NCBI GenBank assembly: GCA_934272745.1
Contig: CAKQSI010000003.1
Span: 1 to 64,000 of the forward strand
Source of the DNA: an uncultured Clostridia bacterium
GTDB taxonomy: Bacteria > Bacillota > Clostridia > Christensenellales > Borkfalkiaceae
Length of the DNA: 64,000 nt
Direction: 5' to 3'
Below, piece by piece: positions 54,528 to 63,882 of the stretch (positions within the stretch are counted from its first letter, which is position 1; every line of letters starts with the position of its first letter). The notes beneath the pieces are model-generated. The model was not told the origin of the DNA. It saw only the letters and a program-made list of their open reading frames with translations, and ran no database searches. The translations under genes and the position numbers were made by a program.

Positions 54528-55922
54528 ATGAAAAGAACCGAACTCAAGCAAATTTTTTCAGCGCCCGAAAAATTCGGCGATCAGACCGTAACGGTTGCCG
54601 GCTGGGTGCGCACCCTGCGCGACGGAAAGGCTTTTGCCTTTATCGAACTCAACGACGGCAGTTACCTCAAAAACTGCCAGATCGTTGCCGAGCGCGACCT
54701 GCTTTCCAACTACGACGCGGTCGTGAAACAGAACGTCGGCGCGGCGCTGGTCGTGACCGGCAAAGTCGTTCTGACGCCCGAAAACAAGCAGCCGTTTGAA
54801 ATCAAGGCCGAGGACGTTTTTGTCGAAGGGGAATCCACGCCCGATTATCCCATGCAGAAAAAGCGCCACTCGCTGGAATTCCTGCGCGAGATCGCTCACC
54901 TTCGCCCGCGTACCAACACGTTTGAAGCGGTCTTCCGCATCCGGAGCGAAGCGGCGTTCGCCATTCACAAATTCTTTAACGACAACAACTTTGTGTACGT
55001 TCACACGCCCATTATCACTTCCAGCGACTGCGAAGGCGCCGGCGCGATGTTTCAGGTCACCACGCTGGATATGAACGCCCTGCCGAAAAATGAAAACGGC
55101 AAGGTGGATTACACCAAAGACTTCTTCCAGAAGCCCGTTTCGCTGACCGTATCGGGGCAACTCAACGTCGAAACCTACGCCATGGCGTTTGGTAAAGTGT
55201 ACACGTTCGGACCGACCTTCCGTGCGGAACGCAGCAATACCACCCGGCACGCGGCGGAATTCTGGATGATCGAACCCGAAATGGCGTTTGCCGACCTGAC
55301 CGATTATATGGACACGGCGGAAGCCATGGTCAAATTCGTCATTCGTTACGTGATGGAATCCTGCAAGGAAGAGATCGCGTTTTTAAACCGCTTCGTGGAT
55401 ACGGGACTTGTGGAACGGCTGAAAAACGTGGAAAGCAACGATTTCGTCCGTCTTTCGTATACCGAAGCGGTCGGGATTCTCGAAAAAGTCAAGGATCGGT
55501 TTGAATTCCCCGTTTACTGGGGCGCCGATCTCCAGAGCGAACACGAGCGCTACCTTACCGAAGAAGTGTACAAAAAGCCGGTGTTCCTGACCGATTATCC
55601 CAAGGAGATCAAAGCCTTTTATATGCGCCTGAACGACGACAAAAAGACGGTCGCCGCGGCGGATATGCTGGTGCCCGGCATCGGAGAACTGATCGGCGGC
55701 AGCCAGAGAGAAGAGCGCATGGACGTCCTTCTGAATCGCATGGAAGAAATGGGATTGAAAGCCGAAGACTACAAGTTCTATACCGATCTCAGAAAATACG
55801 GCGGCTGCAAGCACGCGGGCTTCGGTCTCGGGTTCGAACGCATGATCATGTACTTAACCGGCATCGGCAACATTCGCGACGTAGTGCCTTTCCCGCGGAC
55901 GGTCAACAACTGCGAGTATTAA
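54528..55922 (+). CDS. asnS: Asparagine-tRNA ligase
   Basis: A 464-residue class IIb aminoacyl-tRNA synthetase. The N-terminal OB-fold anticodon-binding domain (VTVAGWVRTLRDGKAFAFIELNDGS) is followed by the catalytic core: motif 2 region FRAERSNTTRHAAEFWMIEPEM and motif 3 AGFGLGFERMIMYLTGIGNIRDV. The GSQREERMDVL phrase is typical of AsnS rather than AspS. The enzyme charges tRNA-Asn with asparagine, so this organism probably does not rely solely on the amidotransferase route for Asn-tRNA. Start: GGAG before ATG. Confidence 0.97.
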   Translation: MKRTELKQIFSAPEKFGDQTVTVAGWVRTLRDGKAFAFIELNDGSYLKNCQIVAERDLLSNYDAVVKQNVGAALVVTGKVVLTPENKQPFEIKAEDVFVEGESTPDYPMQKKRHSLEFLREIAHLRPRTNTFEAVFRIRSEAAFAIHKFFNDNNFVYVHTPIITSSDCEGAGAMFQVTTLDMNALPKNENGKVDYTKDFFQKPVSLTVSGQLNVETYAMAFGKVYTFGPTFRAERSNTTRHAAEFWMIEPEMAFADLTDYMDTAEAMVKFVIRYVMESCKEEIAFLNRFVDTGLVERLKNVESNDFVRLSYTEAVGILEKVKDRFEFPVYWGADLQSEHERYLTEEVYKKPVFLTDYPKEIKAFYMRLNDDKKTVAAADMLVPGIGELIGGSQREERMDVLLNRMEEMGLKAEDYKFYTDLRKYGGCKHAGFGLGFERMIMYLTGIGNIRDVVPFPRTVNNCEY

Positions 55923-56349
55923 AAAGGTACCGCATAAGCCGGAGGATTTACGGCGATTGCGAAAAGCGGTCGGGAGTTCGATTCCCGCTCAGGCAAAGAA
56001 TTTTGCGGGGCGGGCGTTTTAGCGGAGGCTTTCGGTTTTTTACAGGCGAACCCCCCGGCTTTTACCGGCGGGCGGCAACGCCGAAAGTTTCAGGACGAGC
56101 GGCAAAAGCCTTAGGCGGACTGAGGCGATACGTGGCGGGTTTCCGGGAGGAAAAGTCTGCGGCGGCTTGCGGCGATATGCGGCGCGGCTGCGCGTTCCGC
56201 GGGCAGTTTACTGCAAGCAGCAGGCGCGGAAAAACTGAACCAAAGAGTAAATTTTGCGTGCGGCGCCCGAGCGCCGCACGCATAAGTGCGAAAAGGACGT
56301 CTTTTCGGTAGACGGAATGAGGGATGAAATCCCTACGGAGAAACTGCAA
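55923..56349. other. Intergenic region with hairpins before plsX
   Basis: No gene is seen. Perfect hairpins occur at 56256-56281 (11 bp), 56289-56307 (7 bp) and 56320-56334 (AGGGAT-GAA-ATCCCT), the last running into the plsX ribosome binding site. A T-arm-like sequence near 55963 is discussed among the rejected items. Confidence 0.55.
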
Positions 56350-57369
56350 ATGAAAATTATCGTCGACGTATGCGGGGGAGATTTCCCGGAAGAAGTAGTC
56401 AAAGGCGCGATTCTTTCCCTTGCGGAAGGGGAAGGGTTCACCATTGTTTTGGCGGGAGATCCCGAAAAGATCGGGAAAGTTCTCGAGGGAATGGCTTACG
56501 ACAAAGCGCGGGTGGAAATCCTCACCGCGACGGAAGAGATCACCTGCAACGACGAACCCACCGTCGCCGTCCGGAAAAAGACCGAATCTTCGCTCGTGAA
56601 AGCGCTCGACGTGCTGCGCACCGACGAGGAAGCGGCGGGGCTGATTTCCGCAGGCAGCACCGGCGCGGTTCTTGCGGGCGGATTTATGAAGATCGGGCGG
56701 CTGAAAGGGGTTTCCCGTCCGGCGCTTGCGCCCATTCTGCCCACGCTCACGGGCGGAAAGGTAGTGCTTTGCGACAGCGGCGCCAACGCCGATTGCAAGC
56801 CGGTCAATCTGTGTCATTTCGCCGTGATGGCGGCGGCGTATTGCCGGGCGGCGCTGAAAGTGGAAAAACCGCGGGTCGCTCTTCTTTGCAACGGGACGGA
56901 AGACGAAAAGGGGAATTTTTTGACCAAGGAAGCATTCCCTCTGATTGCGGAAATCCCCGGCATCGATTTCAAAGGCAATATGGAAGCGCGCGACCTTTTG
57001 TCCGGCAATTACGACGTGGTGGTTGCGGACGGATTTGCCGGCAACGTGGCGCTGAAAGGGACGGAAGGCGGCGTTTCCGCCGTGATGACGCTTTTAAAAG
57101 CGGGCATTAAAAAATCTTTCCGCGCAAAACTGGGCGCGTTGCTCTTAAAACCCGTGTTCTACGACCTCAAAAAGCGTATGGACGTCAACGGTCAGGGCGG
57201 GGCGCCCCTCCTCGGGCTGAAAAAACCCGTTTTGAAAGTACACGGTTCGGCAAAAGCGAAAGCGGTGACGGGCGCGGTATTGCAGGTAAAAGCCCTGCGC
57301 GACTACGGCATGAACGACCGCATTGCGGAAGACCTTGCGCGGCTTGCCCCCGCGGAAGAGGAAGCGTAA
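56350..57369 (+). CDS. plsX: Phosphate acyltransferase PlsX
   Basis: A 339-residue enzyme of phospholipid synthesis that makes acyl-phosphate from acyl-ACP. Typical phrases: start MKIIVDVCGGDFPEEVVKGA, ISAGSTGAVLAGGF, LCDSGANADCKP, GFAGNVALKGTEG and LGLKKPVLKVHGSAKA. The usual first motif is DAMGGD; here the Met is Cys and the Ala is Val (DVCGGD). The start at 56350 has CGGAG upstream; longer starts have none. It heads the plsX-rnc-smc-ftsY block, but the acpP gene often found between plsX and rnc is missing. Confidence 0.95.
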   Translation: MKIIVDVCGGDFPEEVVKGAILSLAEGEGFTIVLAGDPEKIGKVLEGMAYDKARVEILTATEEITCNDEPTVAVRKKTESSLVKALDVLRTDEEAAGLISAGSTGAVLAGGFMKIGRLKGVSRPALAPILPTLTGGKVVLCDSGANADCKPVNLCHFAVMAAAYCRAALKVEKPRVALLCNGTEDEKGNFLTKEAFPLIAEIPGIDFKGNMEARDLLSGNYDVVVADGFAGNVALKGTEGGVSAVMTLLKAGIKKSFRAKLGALLLKPVFYDLKKRMDVNGQGGAPLLGLKKPVLKVHGSAKAKAVTGAVLQVKALRDYGMNDRIAEDLARLAPAEEEA

Positions 57370-57439
57370 AAAGGGCAAAGGGGACGGCTGCTTTCGGCGC
57401 CGGAACCTCAGGGCAAACGAAAAACAAGAAGGAAACGAT

Positions 57440-58648
57440 ATGATATTTGATTTAGCGGAATGCGAAGAGATCGTAGGATATTCTTTTCGCGACAAACAAC
57501 TGCTCCGCACGGCGTTTACGCACACTTCTTATGCCAACGAGCATAATTCCAAAAGTTACGAACGCATGGAGTACCTCGGGGACGCGCTGCTCGACCTTAT
57601 CGTGGCAGAGTACCTCTATAAAAAATATCCCGCCGCGGGGGAAGGCGAACTTTCGACCAAACGCGCGAAACTGGTTTCGCAGGCGCCCTTAAAAGAGATC
57701 GCGAAAAACCTCAATATGGGGAGTTGCGTTCTCCTCGGGGACGGCGGCGAAAAAAGCGGAGAACGGGAAAACGACAAAATTCTTTCCAGCCTGATCGAAT
57801 CGGCGCTGGCGGCGGTCTATCTCGACGGCGGTATGGAACCCGCCCGTCGGTTTGTGGAAAACCGCATTTTGTGCCACGCGGACGACATTCTGCGCGCTTC
57901 GGGCGATTATAAGACCGAACTGCAGGAATTCGTGCAGAAAAACCACATGGGTGCGGTTTCGTACCGCGAAGAGGGCAAAAGCGGGCCCGACCACAGCCCG
58001 ATGTTCGAATGTTCGGTTTCCCTCGGCGGAACCGAACTTGCCCGCGGCAAAGGCGGCAAAAAACAGCAGGCGGAACAGGATGCGGCAAGGCTTGCGCTCG
58101 CGCAACTGAAAGCCTCCGTCAAACCCGAACCCGCCGCAAAGACCGAAACGCCCGCCGAACCGGCGCAAAAAAAGCGCGCGGGAAGAAAGGAAAAACGCCC
58201 CGGCGAGGTGCGCGTCCTTTCTTTGGTAGAAGACTATAACGAAGGCGCCGCGGAAGATAAAACGGACGCGGGATTTACTAAAAAGGCGCAAAACGGCGCC
58301 GGCAAAAAGGGCGCGAAAACGCAGGACGTAGCCGCGAAATCCGATAAAAAGAAGAAAAACGGCGACAAAAAGCAAGGCTCCGTTTTCCATAAAAAACCGG
58401 CGGCAAACCTTGCGGAAAATTCCGCAAAAACCGGCGCAAAGCCGGGCAAAGCGGCAAAGGCAAAATCGCTCGCCGAAAAGCAGGAAAAACCGGCTGCGCC
58501 CGCGGGTAATGCGGCAAAGCAGGCTTCCGGAAAAACCGAAAAACCGGCTGCCCCTGCCGAAAAGCAGGTAAAGCCCGAAAAGAAAAAGCGCACGCTGCTC
58601 GGCTTTATCGGCAACAGCAAAACAGGCGGCGAGGGGACCCCGCTTTAA
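57440..58648 (+). CDS. rnc: Ribonuclease III with long C-terminal extension
   Basis: A 402-residue double-strand-specific RNase. The catalytic domain has the signature ERMEYLGDAL (41-50, with Glu44 and Asp48) and Glu120; a dsRNA-binding domain spans about 156-225. The enzyme normally ends near 225-235. Here a 177-residue Lys/Ala/Glu/Pro-rich low-complexity tail follows (KKKKNGDKK, PAAPAEK) and ends with the more ordered KRTLLGFIGNSKTGG. The tail could add RNA binding or hold a partner. The start (MIFDLAECEE) follows AAGGAAA; it lies 70 nt after plsX. Confidence 0.95.
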   Translation: MIFDLAECEEIVGYSFRDKQLLRTAFTHTSYANEHNSKSYERMEYLGDALLDLIVAEYLYKKYPAAGEGELSTKRAKLVSQAPLKEIAKNLNMGSCVLLGDGGEKSGERENDKILSSLIESALAAVYLDGGMEPARRFVENRILCHADDILRASGDYKTELQEFVQKNHMGAVSYREEGKSGPDHSPMFECSVSLGGTELARGKGGKKQQAEQDAARLALAQLKASVKPEPAAKTETPAEPAQKKRAGRKEKRPGEVRVLSLVEDYNEGAAEDKTDAGFTKKAQNGAGKKGAKTQDVAAKSDKKKKNGDKKQGSVFHKKPAANLAENSAKTGAKPGKAAKAKSLAEKQEKPAAPAGNAAKQASGKTEKPAAPAEKQVKPEKKKRTLLGFIGNSKTGGEGTPL

Positions 58649-58657
58649 GGTTTTTTT

Positions 58658-58775
58658 CCGGCAAGCCGGGCATTGAGAGAAACGCTCTTTCAATGGTTTT
58701 TCCGGCAAGCCGGGCGAAAAAGCAACTCGCCCGGATAAGCCGGGCGAAAAAGTAATTTACCCCGGCAAGCCGGGC
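58658..58775. repeat. Four CCGGCAAGCCGGGC hairpin copies before smc
   Basis: Copies at 58658, 58702, 58730 (slightly changed) and 58762, separated by 14-30 nt, each able to form CCGGC/GCCGG. They lie in the rnc-smc spacer, about 115 nt before the smc start. Confidence 0.9.
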
Positions 58776-58890
58776 GGCAGAGAAGGTTTTGCCTCCGGTC
58801 GGCGAAAAGATATAAAAACGGCGCCCTCGGCGCTTGATCAAAAGATTATAGAAAGAAGAAAACGCAAAAACAAAAAGGAGGAAGACGAAA

Positions 58891-61800
58891 TTGAACTTCA
58901 ACAAGATCGACATCATCGGCTTCAAATCGTTCGCCGATCGGTTGGAAATCAGTTTTGACGTGGGAGTTACGGGGATCGTCGGACCCAACGGCTGCGGCAA
59001 AAGCAACGTTGCGGACGCCATTCGTTGGGTTCTGGGCGAACAGTCCGCGCGTACCTTGCGCGGCACCACCATGCAGGACGTCATTTTCAGCGGTACGCAA
59101 AACCGGAAATCGCTTTCGTACTGCGAAGTTTCGCTGCACTTCAACAACGAAAACCGGATGTTCTCTCTGGATTATAACGAAGTCGTCATTACCCGTAAAC
59201 TGTACCGTTCGGGAGAAAGCGAATATTACATCAACCACCAGATCGCGCGACTGAAAGATATCGTCAATCTGCTGCACGAAGTGGGTATCGGCAAGGAAGG
59301 CTATTCCATCATCGGACAAGGCAAGGTAGAAGAAATACTTTCCGCCAAACCCGAGGAACGCCGCGCCATTTTCGAGGAAGCCACCGGCATTTCCAAATTC
59401 AAAGGCAGCAAGGCGGATATCGAGCGCAAACTGGCGCGCACCAAGGACAACCTCATCCGTTACGCCGATATATTAAGCGAACTGGAACGGCAGATCGGAC
59501 CTTTGAAACGGCAGGCGGAAGAAGCGATCAGATATAAAGATCTTTCCGAAAAGATCAAGTATCAGGAAGTCAACCACTTTATCTTCAAAGCCGAAAACGT
59601 CGGACAGGAACGCGCCAAAGTGCAGGCGCGGATCGACGCCATCGAAAACGAGGCGAAGGAAAAGGACGAGGCGCTTTCTTCGGCGCAGCAGCGTTACGAG
59701 CAGACGGGCGTTGACATCGTATTGAACGACGCCGCCACGCAAAAACTCAACGACGAGATTCTGGAAAACTCCGTCCGCAACGAAAAGCGTCTGGGCGACG
59801 AAAAACTTTTCGGCGAAAAGATCCGCACGAGAAGGGAAGAAATCGACCGATTAAAAGACGCCATCGCTTCCGCCAACAACACCAAGGCGCGGGCGGAAAC
59901 CAACCTTGCCCAGAAGCAGGCGGAAAAAGAGCAGAAGAGCAAAGAACTTTCGGAGATTGATACCCTTGCCGCTTCCGAGCAGCAGGAACTGGCTTCCCTC
60001 GTGCGCGAAATTTCCATCGGCGAGGGCCTTTCGGAAGAAAACCGCAAAAAGATGCTGGAAAGCATCGAATCGCTTTCCGACGCCAAGGTTTCCGCCGCTT
60101 CGCTCAACGTGCAGAAAGATATGCTTTCTTCCCGCCAGAAAGAGGTCGTGGATAAGGTGGAATCGCTGAAAGCCGCGATGCAGCGCGCCGAGATCGAAGG
60201 GCAGAAATTCACCCATCAGGCGGAAGAATTAAAGAAAAACAACGAGGATCTCGATAAAGTCGTCGCCGAAAAACAGACGCAGAGTTATCTCCTGCGCGAA
60301 AAGGTGCGCGACTACAACGAAAAACTCATCACCTTAAACAGCCAGCTTGCCTCCCTCACCGCAAAGCAGAATTTCCTGAAGGAAATGAAGACTTCGTACG
60401 AGGGCTTCGGCGAATCGGTCAAGACCCTGATGCGGGGCGCGGACGAAGACCGCGAAATCGCGCGGCGGATCCGCGGCGTCATCGCCAAGGTGCTGAAAAC
60501 CGATAAAATGTACGTCACGGCAATCGAAACGGCGCTGGGCGGCTCTATGCAAAGCGTCGTGACCGACACGCCCGAAGATACCAAACTGCTGATCGCATAC
60601 CTCAAAAAGGTCAGCGGCGGCAGGGTGACTTTTCTTCCCATCTCCACCGTCCGGGCGAGATCGGACGGGGAAAGCGTCCGCCGCGCCACAAAAGAAAACG
60701 GCGCGCTCGGGCTTGCTACCGAACTGGTAAAATACGATCCGCTGTTCGACGGCGTTATGCGCAACCTGCTCGGCAATACGCTGGTGGTTGACCATATCGA
60801 CAACGCCATCGCTATTTCCAAAAAATACGCGTCCGCTTTCAAAATCGTCACGCTGGACGGGGAAATTTTCTCCACGCAGGGCGCGATCACGGGCGGCAGC
60901 GCGAGAAACCTGCACCTGCTCGGCGGCGACAAACAACTTGCCGCCGTGGAAGGGGATATCGAACGCGCCAAAGAATCGCTGGAAAAGGGCAATCGTCTGG
61001 TAGAAGATTTCACCGTGCGCCAGCAGAAGATGGCGGAAGAAATCGACGCCATCCGTCAGAACATCGCCCGCAACGAACAGGATATCCTGATCTTCAACGA
61101 AAAGGCGATGACCTTTGCCGCGGAATATCAGAGATTAAAGACCGAACTCGACAGTTACAGCGAAGAGATCGCGCAGATCTCCGCCACCCTTTCTTCCATC
61201 GCGATGGAAGAAAACAAAGCGGCGGAAGGCAGCCTTGCCATGGCAAAAGCCAAAGAACTGGGCGAAAGCGATCAGAAGATGCTGCAGGAAAAATTCGACG
61301 CGATGAAAAAACGCCGCGACGAACTGGTCGATCTTTCCACCAAACGCCGCATCGACCGCGGCGCGCTGGTTGCGGAACTGGGCGTGATTTCCACCGACAT
61401 CGACCGCCTGACCGAAACCATCGCGCGCCTGACGGACGAAATCGCGCAGAACAAAGCCGCGCTTTCGGAGCGGGAAAAAGAATTGCTGGTTCTTTCGGAA
61501 GAGGTATCCAAAGTCGCCCTTTCCGAAGCGGAACAGAGCGAGATCGCCCGCATGAAAGAAAAACTGAAAACGCTGGAAGAATCCAAGGCGGCGCTTCTCA
61601 GAACGCAGGGCGAGATCGACCGCGAAAAGCAGGAAGTACAGGCTGCGCTCCTTGCCCTGAAAGACCGCCGCGCGGAAGAAGACGTGGCGCTTGCCAAGAT
61701 CGATTCCGATCTCGAGCATTTAGCGGAAAACATCAAGGAAACGTACGAACTGGATTACGACGCCTGCCTTGCGATGAAAGACGAAAACTTCGACGACTAC

Positions 61801-62490
61801 GGCAGCCTTGCCGAAACCGCGCGGCTTAAGAGAGAGCGCGGCGCGATCAAAAACGTCAACTTAAACGCCGAATCGGACTACGCCGAAGTATCCCTCCGTT
61901 ACGAAGAGATGCTGACCCAGAAAGAAGACGTGCAAAAAGCGCAGAACGATTTGACCGAAGCGCTTGAAAAACTGACCAACGAAATGGTTTCCACCTTCAA
62001 CGCCGGATTCAACGCCATCAACGAAAACTTCCAGAAGACCTTTAAGGAACTCTTCGGCGGCGGCAACGCCACGCTCGAACTGGAAGAAGTGGAAGAGGGC
62101 GGCGACCCGCTTTCCGCAGGTATCGAAATCAAGGCGGAACCCCCCGGAAAGAAGTTGCAGAAGATCTCGCTGCTTTCGGGCGGCGAACGCGCGCTTACCG
62201 CAATCGCTATTTTATTCGCGATCATTCAGATGCGTCCCATGCCGTTCTGCGTGCTGGACGAAATCGAAGCCGCGCTGGACGACGCCAACGTCGATCGCTT
62301 TGCGCACTACTTGAAGAAGTTCTCCGAAAAGACGCAGTTTATCGTCATTACGCACAGAAAGCCGACCATGGAAATGGCGGACGCGCTGTACGGCGTTACG
62401 ATGGAAGAAAAAGGCGTTTCCAAGATGGTTTCGGTCAAACTGTCCGACATCGACGACAGCATGATCGAACCGCAAAAGCCGGTAGCGTAA
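58891..62490 (+). CDS. smc: Chromosome partition protein Smc
   Basis: A 1199-residue SMC ATPase that organises and segregates the chromosome with ScpA/ScpB. Walker A GPNGCGKS at 31-38, a long coiled coil (about 165-500), a hinge (about 500-680, with FLPISTVRAR and GGSARNLHLLGG), a second coiled coil, then the head: signature LLSGGERALTA near 1094 and Walker B FCVLDEIEAALDD near 1119. Start is TTG at 58891, supported by AAAAGGAGG 9 nt upstream and the MNFNKIDIIGFKSF family start. It is encoded between rnc and ftsY as in many Firmicutes. Confidence 0.98.
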   Translation: MNFNKIDIIGFKSFADRLEISFDVGVTGIVGPNGCGKSNVADAIRWVLGEQSARTLRGTTMQDVIFSGTQNRKSLSYCEVSLHFNNENRMFSLDYNEVVITRKLYRSGESEYYINHQIARLKDIVNLLHEVGIGKEGYSIIGQGKVEEILSAKPEERRAIFEEATGISKFKGSKADIERKLARTKDNLIRYADILSELERQIGPLKRQAEEAIRYKDLSEKIKYQEVNHFIFKAENVGQERAKVQARIDAIENEAKEKDEALSSAQQRYEQTGVDIVLNDAATQKLNDEILENSVRNEKRLGDEKLFGEKIRTRREEIDRLKDAIASANNTKARAETNLAQKQAEKEQKSKELSEIDTLAASEQQELASLVREISIGEGLSEENRKKMLESIESLSDAKVSAASLNVQKDMLSSRQKEVVDKVESLKAAMQRAEIEGQKFTHQAEELKKNNEDLDKVVAEKQTQSYLLREKVRDYNEKLITLNSQLASLTAKQNFLKEMKTSYEGFGESVKTLMRGADEDREIARRIRGVIAKVLKTDKMYVTAIETALGGSMQSVVTDTPEDTKLLIAYLKKVSGGRVTFLPISTVRARSDGESVRRATKENGALGLATELVKYDPLFDGVMRNLLGNTLVVDHIDNAIAISKKYASAFKIVTLDGEIFSTQGAITGGSARNLHLLGGDKQLAAVEGDIERAKESLEKGNRLVEDFTVRQQKMAEEIDAIRQNIARNEQDILIFNEKAMTFAAEYQRLKTELDSYSEEIAQISATLSSIAMEENKAAEGSLAMAKAKELGESDQKMLQEKFDAMKKRRDELVDLSTKRRIDRGALVAELGVISTDIDRLTETIARLTDEIAQNKAALSEREKELLVLSEEVSKVALSEAEQSEIARMKEKLKTLEESKAALLRTQGEIDREKQEVQAALLALKDRRAEEDVALAKIDSDLEHLAENIKETYELDYDACLAMKDENFDDYGSLAETARLKRERGAIKNVNLNAESDYAEVSLRYEEMLTQKEDVQKAQNDLTEALEKLTNEMVSTFNAGFNAINENFQKTFKELFGGGNATLELEEVEEGGDPLSAGIEIKAEPPGKKLQKISLLSGGERALTAIAILFAIIQMRPMPFCVLDEIEAALDDANVDRFAHYLKKFSEKTQFIVITHRKPTMEMADALYGVTMEEKGVSKMVSVKLSDIDDSMIEPQKPVA

Positions 62491-62730
62491 GGGCTGTTCC
62501 CGCCTGATTTATAGGGCGGAAGCCCTACGATATTTAATAATGGGACGGGTCGAAGACCGGGCGAAACGTCTGCGATTTATAACTAACGACGAGGCAACGA
62601 CCTGCGGTTTCAAAATGCAAAAAGGGGTCGAAGACCCCACGGAACGCCTACGATAATTTATTAAGTGCAGGGTCAAAGATCTGAGGCGTCAGTAAAGCAG
62701 AAAGGGTCGAAGACCCGTGAGGAGAGAAGA
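62491..62730 (+). repeat. Degenerate hairpin repeats in the smc-ftsY spacer
   Basis: Four or five small hairpins of the form GGGTC-GAA-GACCC: 62512-62527 (TAGGGC-GGAA-GCCCTA), 62548-62558, 62624-62638 (six bp), a decayed one near 62669, and 62704-62716. Between them a text like CGCCTACGATAATTTA recurs. The last hairpin is immediately followed by the ftsY ribosome binding site GAGGAGAG. Similar hairpins occur before plsX (56320) and near the window start (52-75). Confidence 0.85.
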
Positions 62731-63627
62731 ATGGGTTTCTTTTCCAAAATATTCAAAGCGCTGAAAAAGACCAAGGACAGCATTGCAAGCAAACTGTCCG
62801 ATCTTTTCCGAAGAAACCGTTTTGACGACGAATTTTACGACGATCTGGAAGAAATTCTCATCTCGTCGGATATTTCCGTCATCACGGCGGAAGAGATCAT
62901 CGAAGACTTGAAAACCCGCGTCAAAGAAGAAAAGATCCGCGAAGAAGAGGGTGTAAAACAAGCCCTGCGCGAGATCCTGATCGAACATCTCGACCGGGCG
63001 GAAGTCTACGATTTCGTCGATCCCACCGTGATTATGGTGGTGGGCGTCAACGGGGTGGGCAAGACCACTTCCATCGGCAAGTTAGCGCATTATTTTACCG
63101 ATAAAAAGAAAAGCGTCACCATCGCCGCGGCGGATACCTTTCGTGCGGCGGCGGCAGACCAACTTTCGGTCTGGGCAGATCGCGCCAAAGTGCGCGTCGT
63201 GCGGTCGGTCGAAGGGGCAGATCCCTCCGCCGTCGTGTTCGACGCGGTCACGAGCGCCAAAGCAAAAAAAACCGACGTCTTGATCATCGACACGGCGGGG
63301 CGGCTGCACGTCAAAGCCAACCTGATGGAAGAACTCAAAAAGATGCGCCGCGTGCTTGACCGCGAGTATCCGGAAGCCAACGTGTACACCCTGATCGTCT
63401 TGGACGCGACCACCGGGCAGAACGCCGTTTCGCAGGTGGAAACCTTTAACGAGGCGGTAGGGCTGGACGGCATCGTGCTGACCAAGCTGGACGGCACGGC
63501 AAAGGGCGGTTTCGTCATTTCGCTTTGCAGCGAACTGGAAATTCCCGTTCTTTTTGTCGGCACCGGCGAAAAGTTGGACGACATCGAAGAATTCGATTCC
63601 GAAAGTTTCGTAGACGCGATTTTATAA
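62731..63627 (+). CDS. ftsY: Signal recognition particle receptor FtsY
   Basis: A 298-residue SRP GTPase. An N domain with an amphipathic start (MGFFSKIFKALKKTKDS) that can bind the membrane is followed by a G domain: G1 GVNGVGKT (105-112), DTFRAAAADQL, DTAGR, TKLDGTAKGG. The enzyme docks SRP-ribosome complexes at the membrane, together with Ffh encoded outside the window. The start at 62731 follows GAGGAG; an upstream in-frame ATG does not. The ylxM-like gene follows, in the usual ftsY-ylxM-ffh order. Confidence 0.98.
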   Translation: MGFFSKIFKALKKTKDSIASKLSDLFRRNRFDDEFYDDLEEILISSDISVITAEEIIEDLKTRVKEEKIREEEGVKQALREILIEHLDRAEVYDFVDPTVIMVVGVNGVGKTTSIGKLAHYFTDKKKSVTIAAADTFRAAAADQLSVWADRAKVRVVRSVEGADPSAVVFDAVTSAKAKKTDVLIIDTAGRLHVKANLMEELKKMRRVLDREYPEANVYTLIVLDATTGQNAVSQVETFNEAVGLDGIVLTKLDGTAKGGFVISLCSELEIPVLFVGTGEKLDDIEEFDSESFVDAIL

Positions 63628-63717
63628 TCGGGTCGAAAAACGACTGTTTTTCGGGGTGAAGAACGGATCCCCGCAAAACCGTAAGAAAATTTCCCCGCCG
63701 GGGTCAAGTAAAAATGC

Positions 63718-63746
63718 TTGACAGGCGGGTTTTTTTATGGTACAAT
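63718..63746 (+). promoter_or_regulatory. Sigma-A promoter before the ylxM-like gene
   Basis: TTGACA (63718-63723), a 17 nt spacer and TACAAT (63741-63746). It lies 90 nt after ftsY and suggests the SRP genes have an extra promoter. Confidence 0.8.
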
Positions 63747-63882
63747 TCCATTTGCGAGCCGCCGGTTGCCGCGCTGCAATGCCGGCGCCGCGTTCGTGCA
63801 TTGTCGAAGAAAAGAGAAAACGGCTTTTCCGCGCGCTAAGCGAGAGGGCGACAACGCCTTTCCGCAAGGCAAAGGGGGCATT

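Noticed and set aside
55952..55994. T-arm-like sequence GGGAGTTCGATTCCC followed by GCTCAGGCA
   Set aside because: It resembles a tRNA 3' end, but the stem is two bases short and no matching acceptor, D or anticodon arms lie upstream. Could be an attachment-site scar, but the evidence is too thin.
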